Positions 42,827-51,555 of a stretch of DNA of 51,555 nt are shown piece after piece. The DNA lies in assembly GCA_018057455.1 (NCBI GenBank), contig JAGPDT010000011.1, positions 14,597 to 66,151 on the forward strand, read 5' to 3'. The stretch is from Flavobacteriales bacterium. Its GTDB lineage: Bacteria > Bacteroidota > Bacteroidia > Flavobacteriales_F > PHOS-HE28. The notes below the pieces were generated by a model, which was not told the DNA's origin, made no database searches, and saw nothing but the letters and a program-made list of their open reading frames with translations. Each line of letters begins with the position of its first letter. Position 1 is the stretch's first letter. The position numbers were made by a program, and so were the translations under genes.

Positions 42827-44365
42827 TCACAGGGTGATCACGAGTTGTTCCACCATGCGCCCATGGGGCAGGGTGACCACCAGTGAATACACGCCGGGTG
42901 CAAGGTCCTCTTCCAATTCCAGGATGTCATGCATTTCGCCCCGGAACAAGGGTCCGGCCTGCTCCATCACCTCGCGGCCTTGCCCGTCGAGCAACTGGAT
43001 GTGCGCCTCGCCGGCATCCGCGGCAAGCAGGCCGGTGAGGTGCACGTGGATATCACCCGTGGCCGCAGGGTTGGGGCTGACCACCAGGTCAGGTGCCGCT
43101 GCCGCGGGACCAACGATGCCCACGGTGCCGGAGCAATCGGTCTTCAGCGTACGGAACCAAGCGGTGATGTTGATACGCCCGAGGCGGCCGCATTGGGCAT
43201 GGCTGGCATTGGAGGACAGGTTCAACAATTCCACGGGTGCACCACCGTTGGCCGTGAGCGAGTCGTAGGCAATGAGCGAATTTTCCGGCGGCACCATGGG
43301 GTCGCTGCTGCAGTAGCACAGGCGCATAGGCGACTGGGGCGTCCAATTGAACACGTTGTTCTCGCGCATCTTCTGGTTCAGCGGAGCATTGGGCTGGTTC
43401 AACAGCTGTTGCCGCAAGGCCAACGGGAACATGTCGGCAGGTACGGCGGGCAACAGCGGAAAGATGTCGACCACGTCATACTCTCCGTTGTACAACGGCG
43501 GGAGGATGGTGCTGTACGGAGGAGCCAGGAAGCTGGCAGGGGATGCGAAGAGACCAGGGTAGGTGGCGTGGTAGCCGATGAGCATGTACACCAGGTCCGC
43601 GCCGCCATTGTTGGGTTCTTCCTCCACCATGATGTCCCGCAGCACCGGATGGATGGCATAGGGTCCGCTGATCCCGCCGATGGCCGCCACATCGAATTCG
43701 TCCGGGTACTCTTCCTGGATCATCCGGTTGGTGGCCAAGGCGGTGTGCGCACCGGCCGAGCTGCCCATGAGGAACAACTGCTGGTGCAGAGGGGTGCCCA
43801 GCTGCAACTGGAATTCCCGGGCAGCCCGGATGGCATCCAAGGTGGTGCGGGCATTGATCGCTGCGTTCAGGTAGGGGTGGTGGCCAGGGGAATCGCCCAG
43901 GCCGAGCAGGTCGGGCAGCACACAGGCAAACCCGTACGCTCCGAAGGTGTATCCCTGCAAGTCCGCACCGGCGTCTTCATTCCATGCCGACGGCGCATCC
44001 GCTTTCAGGTACAGGGTGCCGTGGATGAAGGCCACCAGCGGTACCTCACATTCCAGCATCGGCATGACAAATGCGGCCGTGGCCAATGAAAGCCCGCCTT
44101 GGACGTCCGGCGTCCAATAGGTGAGCTTGTACACCGAAACACCGTTCTCAACGCCCGGGATCCCTACGTTCTGCAGCCATCCCGCGTACCTTTCGATGAT
44201 GAATTCGGCGGATTCCAGCACGTCCTCGGAGGAAGCGGCGGAGGCGGGGTTCCCCAAAATGGCCAGCACCAGGCCCAGCACCAGTGGAAAGGCCTGGCCC
44301 ATGGAGCGCCTGCGCGCTACCAAGCCTGGGAAAGTGGTGCCTGTATTGGGTTTTGCAGGACGCAT
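42827..44365 (-). CDS. Secreted lipase-like alpha/beta hydrolase with T9SS tail (paralog 3)
   Basis: 512 residues from ATG 44365; ATG 44302 (MGQAFPLVLGLVLAILGNPA) would give a cleaner signal peptide and is an alternative. Catalytic part: VAFIHGTLYLKADAPSAW, PDLLGLGDSPGHHPYLN, elbow LMGSSAGAHTALA, acid in CYCSSDPMVPPENS, likely His in SSNASHAQCG. The C-terminal domain LVVSPNPAATGDIHVHLTG ... VEQLVITL is a T9SS signal. Close to paralog 1 over its whole length, pointing to tandem duplication. Probably an extracellular esterase or lipase. Confidence 0.85.
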   Translation of the reverse strand: MRPAKPNTGTTFPGLVARRRSMGQAFPLVLGLVLAILGNPASAASSEDVLESAEFIIERYAGWLQNVGIPGVENGVSVYKLTYWTPDVQGGLSLATAAFVMPMLECEVPLVAFIHGTLYLKADAPSAWNEDAGADLQGYTFGAYGFACVLPDLLGLGDSPGHHPYLNAAINARTTLDAIRAAREFQLQLGTPLHQQLFLMGSSAGAHTALATNRMIQEEYPDEFDVAAIGGISGPYAIHPVLRDIMVEEEPNNGGADLVYMLIGYHATYPGLFASPASFLAPPYSTILPPLYNGEYDVVDIFPLLPAVPADMFPLALRQQLLNQPNAPLNQKMRENNVFNWTPQSPMRLCYCSSDPMVPPENSLIAYDSLTANGGAPVELLNLSSNASHAQCGRLGRINITAWFRTLKTDCSGTVGIVGPAAAAPDLVVSPNPAATGDIHVHLTGLLAADAGEAHIQLLDGQGREVMEQAGPLFRGEMHDILELEEDLAPGVYSLVVTLPHGRMVEQLVITL

Positions 44366-44407
44366 GGATAGGGATGTATTGGGCTGAACGGTGGATGAAT
44401 CTGGACC

Positions 44408-44415
44408 CGAAGCTA
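44408..44415 (-). promoter_or_regulatory. Putative -7 box (TAGCTTCG)
   Basis: One mismatch to TAnnTTTG on the minus strand, 42 nt before the ATG at 44365; it rules out the open frame reaching 44461. Confidence 0.5.
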
Positions 44416-44701
44416 TAATTCCTTGGTTCTCAACGGTAACAATTTCGACAATAGGAGCCATTTCATATTTGACCGCTTTGCTTTGTGGGGTCCAACACGG
44501 TCAGGCTGTCGACGAGCCGCCCAAGCCCGATCTTGGTACTTCATGACCGCGGGCGGCCCTTGTGACGTGGATGGTCGAGGGCGGCAGCCAAACGGCATTC
44601 ATCGCGGTCCCGCTTGGTGCAGGGGTGGCAACTACCGGACCCTGATGATTGGAGGTGTCCTGGCCAAAACCGAGGAGTAGGCCCAATTGCGGAGGAAGGG
44701 G
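44416..44701. other. Intergenic stretch between response regulator and hydrolase 3
   Basis: About 285 bases after the regulator stop. Small frames only; no recognisable RNA, repeat or terminator. Confidence 0.45.
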
Positions 44702-45436
44702 TCAGCTGCCCAGCACCTTCAGCACCTCATCGCGTTTGCGACGGCTCACCTCAATGCGCTCCCGGTTGCTGAGCACCACGTGCATGCCATCGAGGTGGGT
44801 GATCATGGCCCGGTTGACCAGTGCGGAGCGGTGCACGCGCAGGAACCCCAACGGCAGGAGCATTTCCTCGTAGTCCTTGAGGGTACGGGCCGAGACGAAA
44901 CGCCGCCCGTCGCTTACGTGCAGCTCGGTGTAGTTGTCGTCGGCCGTGCAGTGGGTGATCTCCGCGGGGGGGATGAACCAGGTGCGGTCACCCGTGGTGA
45001 GGGTGAGCTTCATGGTCCGTTCATCGGGTTGTGCCAAGTTGCTCAGGAACTGGCGCTGTTCGCTGCTGCGGTCCCGATCGGGATGGCGTTTGCGGAAACG
45101 CTGGAGCGCCTCATCCAGTTCATCCGGTTGTACCGGCTTCACCAAGTAGTCCAATGCACTGAAGCGGATGGCCTGTACGGCGTAACGCTGGAATCCGGTG
45201 GCGAAGATCACCTCGAAGGGCCAGGTGCCCAGGCGCTGCAACAGCTCGAAGCCGGTTCCACCGGGCATCTCCACGTCCAGGATCAGCAGGTCCACCTGGG
45301 TAGACCGCAGCAGCCGTTCCGCCTGGTCGATGTCCGGGGCCTCATACACCTCCTCCATGTCCGGATGGTCGTGGAGCAGGTCTTTGACGTAGGCACGGCA
45401 GTCGTCCTCGTCGTCAACCACCAAAGTCCTGATCAT
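44702..45436 (-). CDS. LytTR-family response regulator
   Basis: 244 residues from ATG 45436 (MIRTLVVDDEDDCRAYVKDL). Receiver domain with the phospho-acceptor Asp in LLILDVEMPGGTGFELL (residue about 54), conserved Thr/Lys in FATGFQ and YLVKPV; a linker; then a LytTR DNA-binding domain (ITHCTADDNYTELHVSDGRR, FLRVHRSALVNRAMI, LSNRERIEVSRRKRDEVLKV). Overlaps the kinase gene by 4 nt, so the two form one two-component system. Targets unknown; the hydrolase genes next door are candidates by position only. Confidence 0.93.
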   Translation of the reverse strand: MIRTLVVDDEDDCRAYVKDLLHDHPDMEEVYEAPDIDQAERLLRSTQVDLLILDVEMPGGTGFELLQRLGTWPFEVIFATGFQRYAVQAIRFSALDYLVKPVQPDELDEALQRFRKRHPDRDRSSEQRQFLSNLAQPDERTMKLTLTTGDRTWFIPPAEITHCTADDNYTELHVSDGRRFVSARTLKDYEEMLLPLGFLRVHRSALVNRAMITHLDGMHVVLSNRERIEVSRRKRDEVLKVLGS

Positions 45437-47445
45437 GTCGGCAATATAGCCCTGTCCAGGGGTTTCTCCGGAGGGCGCGACAAGTGCAGGGTGATGCGTG
45501 TGCCAACGGGTGCCCCGCCGGCATCGGTGAGGTCTTCCACCTGCATGGAGCGTTCGTGGCCCAGCCGCCGGGTGAGGAGTTTGAGGCGTTCGCCGGTGAG
45601 CTGCATGCCCAAGGAAGCCTGGCCGTTGTGGTTGGTACCGGCGGCTTTCCGGCCCACGCCATTGTCGGTGATCACGCAGCGGATGCCGTGCAGGTCCTGG
45701 CTGAACCGGACGAGCACGGAACGTTCGCCTTGTTTGCCGGAGAGGCCATGCCACACGGCATTCTCCACAAAGGGCTGCACGAGCAGGGCCGGCAAGGCGT
45801 TGTCCCCATCGATCAGGCTCCGGTCCGCTTCCACCGAATAGTTCAGGCCGGGCAGGCGCCGGGCTTCCAGCTTGAGGTATTGGCGCAGGAAATCCATTTC
45901 CTCCTGGATGTCCACTTGGTCCTTCACGCTGTATTCCAGGACCATGCGCAGCAGGCGCGCAAACCCCTGCAAGTAGGCGAGGGCTTCGGCCGCACGGCCC
46001 TCCTGGGTCATGCGTGCGGCTCTGTTCAGGCCATTGTATATGAAGTGCGGGTTCATCTGGCTGCGCAAGAGCCGCATTTCCAGCAGGCCATTGATCTCCT
46101 TGATCTCGGCATTGCTGCTTTCCAGCTGTGCGTTGAATTGCTCCAGCACGTTGGCATGCTTGCGTTTTTGGCGGTAGTTGCGGCGGAACAGCAAGGCCGA
46201 GATGATGGCCAACAGGGCCAGGACCACGCTCCCCAGGAGCAACCTGCCCCGGTTGTGCAGCCGTTCTTCTTGTGCGCTGTTCTCCAGCCTCAGCAGTGCA
46301 TTGTCGCTCTCTTTGCGCTCGGTATCAAAAGTGGTGCGCAGGCGGGCAAGCTCCCGTTGGGTGTCCGCTCCTTGAAGGCTGTCCTTGAGCGCCCCGTAAC
46401 GTTCATAGTGGGCCCGGGTAGCGCTGGCATTGCCCAGTGCGGCGGCCAGGCGCGCCAAGGCCAGTTCATATTCCATCACGAGTTGTGCAGCCCCCATGCC
46501 CCGGGCCAGTGCAAAGCCCCGGCCGAGGCTCGCTTGCGCGGAGGCCAATTGCCCCAGGATCGTCTCCGCAGTGCCGATGTTCTTGAGCACGTAGGCGCGG
46601 TCCACATCGCTGCCGATGGAATCATATTGCACCAGCGCGGTCCGGTAGTGGGCCAAAGCCTCAGCCGGGGACCTCTCCATGCGGAAGTCGCCGATGTTCT
46701 CCTCCACAAGGCCGGCCCCGGCATGGTCGCCGATGCGCCGGTACAGCACCGCGGCCTGTTCATAGAGCAGCATTACACGGGCCGTATCGCCTTGTTCGCG
46801 TGCCGTGTTGGCCATGGCCAACAGGCAGTTGGCCTGGTTGAACGGCCGTTGTAGGGCAAATTCCATGGCCAGGGAGTTGCCCAGGTACTCCATGGCCTTG
46901 GCATGGTCCTTCAGTTTCCGGCTGGTAACGCCCAGGGCGTACAGTTCGGCGGCCATGCTGGCACTGTCCTTGGCGAGCTCGCTTGCCTGGTAGGCTTCCT
47001 GGAAGCGGCGCAGGGCCATGGTTTCGTCCCCCTTTTTTTCTGCCAGCCAACCCAAGTTGGAGAGCACCACGGCGGTGTACTGCGGCTTGCCCGTTGCGTT
47101 GAAGATCACCAGGGCCTGGGCGAGCAACGAATCGGCCCGCCGGAACTGGCCTTGTTCCACGGCCAGCCAGCCCAGGTTGTTGTACGCATCGCCCAGGGCC
47201 TTGGGCTGCTTGATCCGCGTGGCGATCGCCATGGCCGCCTCACCAGCCTGCAGGGCCGAATCGGGCGCGGTGCGGCTCAGGTTGAAGCACAAGCGGGCCA
47301 ATGCGTCGGCCCGTGCGGTGTCGTTGGTGGCGGCGGCCAGTTCTTGGCGGATCTGCGGCGCCAGGTCCGCATTTTGCCCACATAGCGTAAGGCTGGGGAT
47401 GGCCCCAAGGAGCAGGGCGGCCAGCCTACCGGGTTTCGTGCCCAT
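45433..47445 (-). CDS. TPR-containing sensor histidine kinase (LytS-type His_kinase domain)
   Basis: 670 residues from ATG 47445 (signal-like MGTKPGRLAALLLGAIPSLT). A periplasmic region of about seven TPRs (ALGDAYNNLGWLAVEQGQFR, AAELYALGVTSRKLKDHAKA, YVLKNIGTAETILGQLASAQ), a coiled segment, one TM helix (LLLGSVVLALLAIISALLF), a coiled coil, then the kinase: phospho-acceptor His in LRSQMNPHFIYNGLN (usual PHFLFN), N box VQPFVENAVWHGLSG, G1 ITDNGVGRK, G2 SLGMQLTGERL. It should phosphorylate the LytTR regulator downstream. The stimulus is unknown. An in-frame start at 47535 would overlap the trxA terminator. Confidence 0.92.
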   Translation of the reverse strand: MGTKPGRLAALLLGAIPSLTLCGQNADLAPQIRQELAAATNDTARADALARLCFNLSRTAPDSALQAGEAAMAIATRIKQPKALGDAYNNLGWLAVEQGQFRRADSLLAQALVIFNATGKPQYTAVVLSNLGWLAEKKGDETMALRRFQEAYQASELAKDSASMAAELYALGVTSRKLKDHAKAMEYLGNSLAMEFALQRPFNQANCLLAMANTAREQGDTARVMLLYEQAAVLYRRIGDHAGAGLVEENIGDFRMERSPAEALAHYRTALVQYDSIGSDVDRAYVLKNIGTAETILGQLASAQASLGRGFALARGMGAAQLVMEYELALARLAAALGNASATRAHYERYGALKDSLQGADTQRELARLRTTFDTERKESDNALLRLENSAQEERLHNRGRLLLGSVVLALLAIISALLFRRNYRQKRKHANVLEQFNAQLESSNAEIKEINGLLEMRLLRSQMNPHFIYNGLNRAARMTQEGRAAEALAYLQGFARLLRMVLEYSVKDQVDIQEEMDFLRQYLKLEARRLPGLNYSVEADRSLIDGDNALPALLVQPFVENAVWHGLSGKQGERSVLVRFSQDLHGIRCVITDNGVGRKAAGTNHNGQASLGMQLTGERLKLLTRRLGHERSMQVEDLTDAGGAPVGTRITLHLSRPPEKPLDRAILPT

Positions 47446-47501
47446 GGATGTGCGTGGTGGACCCCGTGAAAGTACACGGAATAGCGGCACGGGCAACAAG
47501 C

Positions 47502-47529
47502 AAAAGGCCCGGATTGCCCCGGGCCTTTT
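47502..47529 (-). terminator. Hairpin terminator after trxA
   Basis: AAAAGGCCCGG / CCGGGCCTTTT stem (11 bp) with a short loop, 31 nt past the trxA stop on the minus strand. The T tract is only four bases, so strength is uncertain; the symmetric sequence could act both ways. Confidence 0.7.
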
Positions 47530-47560
47530 GGTCATATGAAACGGGCCTGGCCCGGGGAGT

Positions 47561-47881
47561 TCAGTTCAGCTGGCCCTCCAGTTTGCCTGCCAAGGTGGTC
47601 TTGGGCACGGCGCCCACGCTGCGGTCCACCACTTCACCGTTCTTCAGGAAGAGGATGGTTGGAATGCTGCGGATACCATATTTCATGGCGGTCTGCGGGT
47701 TGTTGTCCACGTTCACCTTGCCCACCACGGCCTTGCCTTCATAGTCCTTGGCCAATTCTTCTACCACAGGGCCCACCATGCGGCAGGGACCGCACCATTC
47801 CGCCCAAAAGTCCACCATTACGGGTTTGTCACTTTTCAGGGCCAGTTCCTCAAAGTTGCTGTCGGTCAGTTCCAATGCCAT
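47561..47881 (-). CDS. trxA: Thioredoxin
   Basis: 106 residues from ATG 47881 ([20 protein letters not shown]). Active site [11 protein letters not shown], cis-Pro in [14 protein letters not shown], normal length. Cytoplasmic disulfide reductase. It follows dnaE on the same strand after 126 bp and has a terminator after it. The frame open to 47947 lacks support. Confidence 0.96.
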   Translation of the reverse strand: MALELTDSNFEELALKSDKPVMVDFWAEWCGPCRMVGPVVEELAKDYEGKAVVGKVNVDNNPQTAMKYGIRSIPTILFLKNGEVVDRSVGAVPKTTLAGKLEGQLN

Positions 47882-48007
47882 GGTCGTTGAGTTTTGAGCG
47901 CTTGGTTGCGCGTTGGTTTGCCGTTGTTTGCTGGTTTGAAGGTGCAATTTCCGAAGTAATCCGCTCTTGTCAATTACCCTACCGAACTCTTTTCCACTGT
48001 CAATTGG

Positions 48008-51000
48008 TCAGCTAAGGGTCCAATGTATCCCCGCCACGGCATCTAATCTGTCAGCCAGTTCGGTGGTGATGTTGACTTGTCGGGCCTTGCTGAGGACATC
48101 CACCTTGAAATGTTCCTGGTTGTCCACCAAGGAAATGAGCACCTGGCAATTGCCTTTGTGGTCGGCCAGTATGTTGGTGAGCTCATGGTTCAGTGCGTCG
48201 TCCACCCGAGCGGCATCCATTTGCAGCACCAGCTTGGTGATGTATTTCTCACGGGCATCGGAAAGCAGGTTGATGCTGGAGATCTTGAACTCGATCTGCC
48301 CTTCGTCGCGGCCCCAGGTGCGCTCCATGGCGCGGCCCTTCACCAGCAGCAGGGTGCCCGCTTCCAGGAAGATCTTGAACTTCATGTAATCCTCGCTGAA
48401 GAGCATGAAGTCGTGCTTGCCATGGTGGTCTTCCAAGGAAAAGCTGCCGAAGGCCTTGCCGCTGCGGGCGATGCGGTGTTCGGCCTTGGTGACGATGCCG
48501 GCCATGCAGAGTTCACGCCCTACCACGGATTTCAGGTCCTGCAATTGGGGAAGTTGGGCGTTGCAAAGGTGTTTGATCACCAGGCGGTGGTCGTCCAAAG
48601 GGTGGCCACTGAGGTAGAAGCCGATCACGTCCTTTTCATGGTGGAGCTTCTCCAGGGCGCTCCACGCTTCGGTCGCGGGCAGCGGGGGTTCGGGGATTAT
48701 GGCGCCGGAATCGGCATCGCCGAACATGTTCACCTGGGCGCTGTCGGCGCTGTCCTGGCTTTGTTGGCCGTAGCGCACCAGGGTTTCCATGAAGGTGGGC
48801 TTGCCCTCACCCGGGCTGTGGAAGAAGTGGGCGCGGTGGGAGCGGGGCAGCCCGTCCAATGCACCGGCCAAGGCCAGGCTTTCCAGGGCTTTGCGGTTGG
48901 CGGCCCGCAGGTTCACGCGGCGCACCAGGTCGAAGACGTCCGAGAATGGCCCGGCTTCGCCGCGTTCCTGGGTGATGGCCTCCACGGCCGCCCCGCCGAC
49001 GCCTTTCACCGCACCGAGTCCGAAGCGCACCTGGCCCTGCTTGTTCACGGAGAACTGCAGGCTGCTCTCATTTACATCGGGGCCCAGCACGGGGATGCCC
49101 ATGCGGCGGCACTCCTCCATGAAGAAGGTGATCTTGTCAATGGTGCCTTGTGCGTGCGTGAGCACGCTGGCCATGTACTCGGCCGGGTAGTTGGCCTTGA
49201 GCCAGGCGGTCTGGTAGGCCACGAAGGCGTAACAGGTGCTGTGCGATTTATTGAAGGCGTACTGGGCAAAGGCCTCCCAATCGGTCCATACTTTCTCGCA
49301 CACCTTGGCATCGAAGCCGCGCTCGCCGGTGCCGGCGAGGAACTTGCCTTTCATCTTGTCCAAGGTGGCGCGGTCCTTTTTCCCCATGGCCTTGCGCAGC
49401 ACGTCGGCATCGCCCTTGGTGAAGCCGGCGAGCTTTTGGCTCAGGAGCATCACCTGCTCCTGGTATACGGTAACGCCATAGGTTTCCTGGAGCAGTTCCT
49501 CCATCTCCGGCAGGTCGTATACGATGGGCTCCAGGCCATGCTTGCGCTTGATGAAGGTGGGTATGTACTCCAGCGGCCCCGGGCGGTAGAGGGCGTTCAT
49601 GGCGATGAGGTCGGCGAATTGGTCGGGCTTGAGCTCGCGCAGGTATTTCTGCATGCCCGTGCTTTCGAACTGGAAGGTGCCGTTGGTCTCGGCGCGCTGG
49701 TACAGGGCCAGGGTCTTGGGGTCGTCCAAGGGGATGTCGTCAATGTCGATGTCCACCCCGTGGTTGGCCTTGATCATGCGCAGGGCATCGCGGATGATGG
49801 TCAGGGTCTTCAGGCCCAGGAAGTCCATCTTGATCACGCCTGCATCTTCGATCACGCGCCCGTCGAACTGGGTGAGCAGCAGGTCTGAATCCTTGCTGGT
49901 GCACACGGGGATGATTCCGGTGAGGTCGGTGGGGGCAATGATGATGCCGGCGGCATGCACGCCCGTACCGCGCACGGAGCCTTCGAGCTTTTCGGCATCG
50001 CGCAGGATGTCGGCGGTGGGTTCGCCGCTTTCGAGGATTTCGCGCAGTTCCTTCACGGCGGCCAGTTCCTCACTGCTCAGGCCTTCCTGGTCCTTCACCC
50101 CGCCGTCGCCGTCCAGGGGGGCGCGCAGCAGGCGGCCCAAGTGGATGCCGGGGCGCTCGGGCACCAGCTTGGCCAAGCGGTCGGCCTCGGCCAAGGGGAG
50201 GTCCATCACCCGGGCCACGTCGCGGATGCTGCTTTTGGCGGCCATGCTGCCGTAGGTGACGATCTGGGCCACTTGGTTCTTGCCGTACTTCTCCACCACG
50301 TAGTCGATCACGCGTTGGCGCCCTTCATCGTCGAAGTCCGTGTCGATATCGGGCATGCTCTTGCGGTCCGGGTTGAGGAACCGTTCGAAGAGCAGGTCGT
50401 ACTTCACGGGGTCGATGTTGGTGATGCCGATGCAGTAGGCCACGGCGCTGCCGGCGGCGCTGCCCCTTCCGGGGCCGATGAGCACGCCCATCTGGCGGCC
50501 GGCGTTGATGAAGTCCTGCACGATGAGGAAGTAGCCGGCGAAGCCCATCGTCCGGATGGTGAAGAGCTCGAAGTCCAGCCGTTCCTTCACCTTGGGGTCC
50601 AGTGAATCGATCCCGCCATCCCCGGCCAGCCAGCGCTTCACGGCGCCTTGGTAGGTGAGGTGGCGGAGGTATTGATCCTGGTCGGTGAAGCCCTCGGGCA
50701 GCTGGTAGTTGGGCAGCAGGATGTCCTTTTTGAGCTTGAGCGTTTCCACCTTGTCCACGATCAGGCCCGTGTTGTCCAGGGCTTCGGGCAGGTCGTGGAA
50801 GGCCCTGGCCATCTGGGCTTTGGTCTTGAAGAAGAACTGGTCGTTGGGGAAGCCGAAACGTTTGCCCTTGGTGGAGAGGTCCTCGTCGGTGGCGATGGGC
50901 GTGGCCTGCTTCTCGCCGGTGTTGATGCACAGCAGGATGTCGTGGGCGTTGCTGTCGTCCTGGTCGGTGTAATGGCTGTCGTTGCTGGCGATGATGGGCA

Positions 51001-51555
51001 CGTTGTACTTGCTGGCCCATTGCACCAGTACGGCGTTCACTTGGTCCTGTTCGGGCAGGCCGTGGCGCTGTAGTTCCACATAGTAGTCCTCGCCGAAGAG
51101 GTCCAGCCACCATTTGAATTCCGCTTCGGCCTTGGCCAGGTCGGTGCCCGCTTGTAGGATGGCCTGCGGTACGCTGGCGCCCAGGCAGCAGGTGGTGGCG
51201 ATCAGGCCATGGTGGTGTTGTTGGATCAGTTCCTTGTCGATGCGCGGGTACTTGCTGTAGTAGCCGTCGATGAAGCCCAGGCTGCAGAGCTTGCTGAGGT
51301 TCTTGTAGCCTTCGGCGTTCTTGGCCAGCATCAGCTGGTGGAAGCGCTTGTCTTTTTCCTCGCGGGTGAATTGTTTGCGCGTCCGGTCGGCCACCACATA
51401 GAATTCGCAGCCCACGATGGGCTTCACCTTCGGCGAGCCGTCGTCGTTCTTGTGCTTGCCGGCCTCGGCCACGAACTTGAAGGCGCCGAACATGTTGCCG
51501 TGGTCGGTGATGGCCACGGCGGGCTGGCCGTCGGCCGCGGCTTTCTTGAAGAGGG
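48008..51555 (-). CDS. dnaE: DNA polymerase III alpha subunit (N-terminus outside window)
   Basis: 1181 residues visible; the frame continues past the right edge (LFKKAAADGQPAVAITDHGN), so the start is missing. PHP domain (AITDHGNMFGAF, HHHGLIATTCCLG), polymerase core with GPGRGSAAGSAVAYCIGITN, catalytic aspartates in MPDIDTDFDDEGRQRVIDYV, KSSIRDVARV, MNALYRPGPLEYIPTFIKRK, fingers FNKSHSTCYAFVAYQTAWLK, the tandem HhH region, and a C-terminal OB fold (MAGIVTKAEHRIARSGKAFG). Replicative polymerase catalytic subunit. Pairs functionally with dnaN at 13796-14917. Confidence 0.97.
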   Translation of the reverse strand, partial: LFKKAAADGQPAVAITDHGNMFGAFKFVAEAGKHKNDDGSPKVKPIVGCEFYVVADRTRKQFTREEKDKRFHQLMLAKNAEGYKNLSKLCSLGFIDGYYSKYPRIDKELIQQHHHGLIATTCCLGASVPQAILQAGTDLAKAEAEFKWWLDLFGEDYYVELQRHGLPEQDQVNAVLVQWASKYNVPIIASNDSHYTDQDDSNAHDILLCINTGEKQATPIATDEDLSTKGKRFGFPNDQFFFKTKAQMARAFHDLPEALDNTGLIVDKVETLKLKKDILLPNYQLPEGFTDQDQYLRHLTYQGAVKRWLAGDGGIDSLDPKVKERLDFELFTIRTMGFAGYFLIVQDFINAGRQMGVLIGPGRGSAAGSAVAYCIGITNIDPVKYDLLFERFLNPDRKSMPDIDTDFDDEGRQRVIDYVVEKYGKNQVAQIVTYGSMAAKSSIRDVARVMDLPLAEADRLAKLVPERPGIHLGRLLRAPLDGDGGVKDQEGLSSEELAAVKELREILESGEPTADILRDAEKLEGSVRGTGVHAAGIIIAPTDLTGIIPVCTSKDSDLLLTQFDGRVIEDAGVIKMDFLGLKTLTIIRDALRMIKANHGVDIDIDDIPLDDPKTLALYQRAETNGTFQFESTGMQKYLRELKPDQFADLIAMNALYRPGPLEYIPTFIKRKHGLEPIVYDLPEMEELLQETYGVTVYQEQVMLLSQKLAGFTKGDADVLRKAMGKKDRATLDKMKGKFLAGTGERGFDAKVCEKVWTDWEAFAQYAFNKSHSTCYAFVAYQTAWLKANYPAEYMASVLTHAQGTIDKITFFMEECRRMGIPVLGPDVNESSLQFSVNKQGQVRFGLGAVKGVGGAAVEAITQERGEAGPFSDVFDLVRRVNLRAANRKALESLALAGALDGLPRSHRAHFFHSPGEGKPTFMETLVRYGQQSQDSADSAQVNMFGDADSGAIIPEPPLPATEAWSALEKLHHEKDVIGFYLSGHPLDDHRLVIKHLCNAQLPQLQDLKSVVGRELCMAGIVTKAEHRIARSGKAFGSFSLEDHHGKHDFMLFSEDYMKFKIFLEAGTLLLVKGRAMERTWGRDEGQIEFKISSINLLSDAREKYITKLVLQMDAARVDDALNHELTNILADHKGNCQVLISLVDNQEHFKVDVLSKARQVNITTELADRLDAVAGIHWTLS

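Noticed and set aside
1..51555. tRNA genes, insertion sequences, integrases, prophage genes
   Set aside because: Intergenic regions were read for T-loop-like GGTTCGA sequence, transposase motifs and integrase signatures; none was convincing.

Overview
The window reads as a high-GC (about 60% or more by eye) member of the Bacteroidota, most likely a Flavobacteriales-type lineage. The reasons are: type IX secretion (T9SS) C-terminal sorting domains on five large secreted proteins; the T9SS gene porQ; the gliding ABC-transporter genes gldF and gldG; DUF4199 and DUF4293 membrane proteins; a Rho with a long disordered insert; and promoters of the Bacteroidota TAnnTTTG type with few Shine-Dalgarno sequences. 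I saw no tRNA, rRNA, CRISPR array, phage gene or transposase.

Layout. 1-5400 is a rearranged region. It holds the 3' part of a 2-oxo acid dehydrogenase E1 gene, two further copies of that gene's 3' tail, a hairpin-rich repeat, a T9SS cargo gene, and a damaged kdp potassium-uptake locus in which kdpA is fused in frame to the C-terminal half of a sigma-54 activator. 5700-9030 holds an acyltransferase, a thioredoxin-like secreted protein, a lipoprotein cyclophilin and a DEAD-box helicase. 9196-12939 is a 1247-residue CUB-repeat adhesin-like T9SS protein. 13362-20721 (minus strand) carries META protein, dnaN, a DUF4340-like protein, gldG, gldF, then a TPR protein, an ABM-fold protein and a SAM hydroxide adenosyltransferase. 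20815-22775 is phoH-purC. 22866-23100 is a second copy of the hairpin repeat. 23392-39063 is mostly housekeeping: HEAT-like protein, alcohol dehydrogenase, porin, queA, porQ, cmk, ispH, mpl, rho, truA and an ABC exporter. 39064-44365 is a tandem array of three secreted lipase-like hydrolases with T9SS tails. 44702-47445 is a TPR histidine kinase with its LytTR regulator. 47561-51555 is trxA and dnaE, which runs off the right end.

How the genes work together. gldF/gldG and porQ belong to the gliding/T9SS machinery, and the window also encodes five likely T9SS cargoes (laminin-B-like protein, CUB protein, three hydrolases). dnaN, dnaE, rho, truA, queA, cmk, purC and ispH are core replication, RNA and metabolic genes. 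The most unusual things seen are the KdpA::sigma-54-activator chimera with a second in-frame palindromic insertion, the repeated E1 tails, a 234-bp four-hairpin element present twice, a heptanucleotide tract between two divergent promoters, and a group of genes whose -7 promoter box ends only 4-7 nt before the ATG, which suggests leaderless transcripts.
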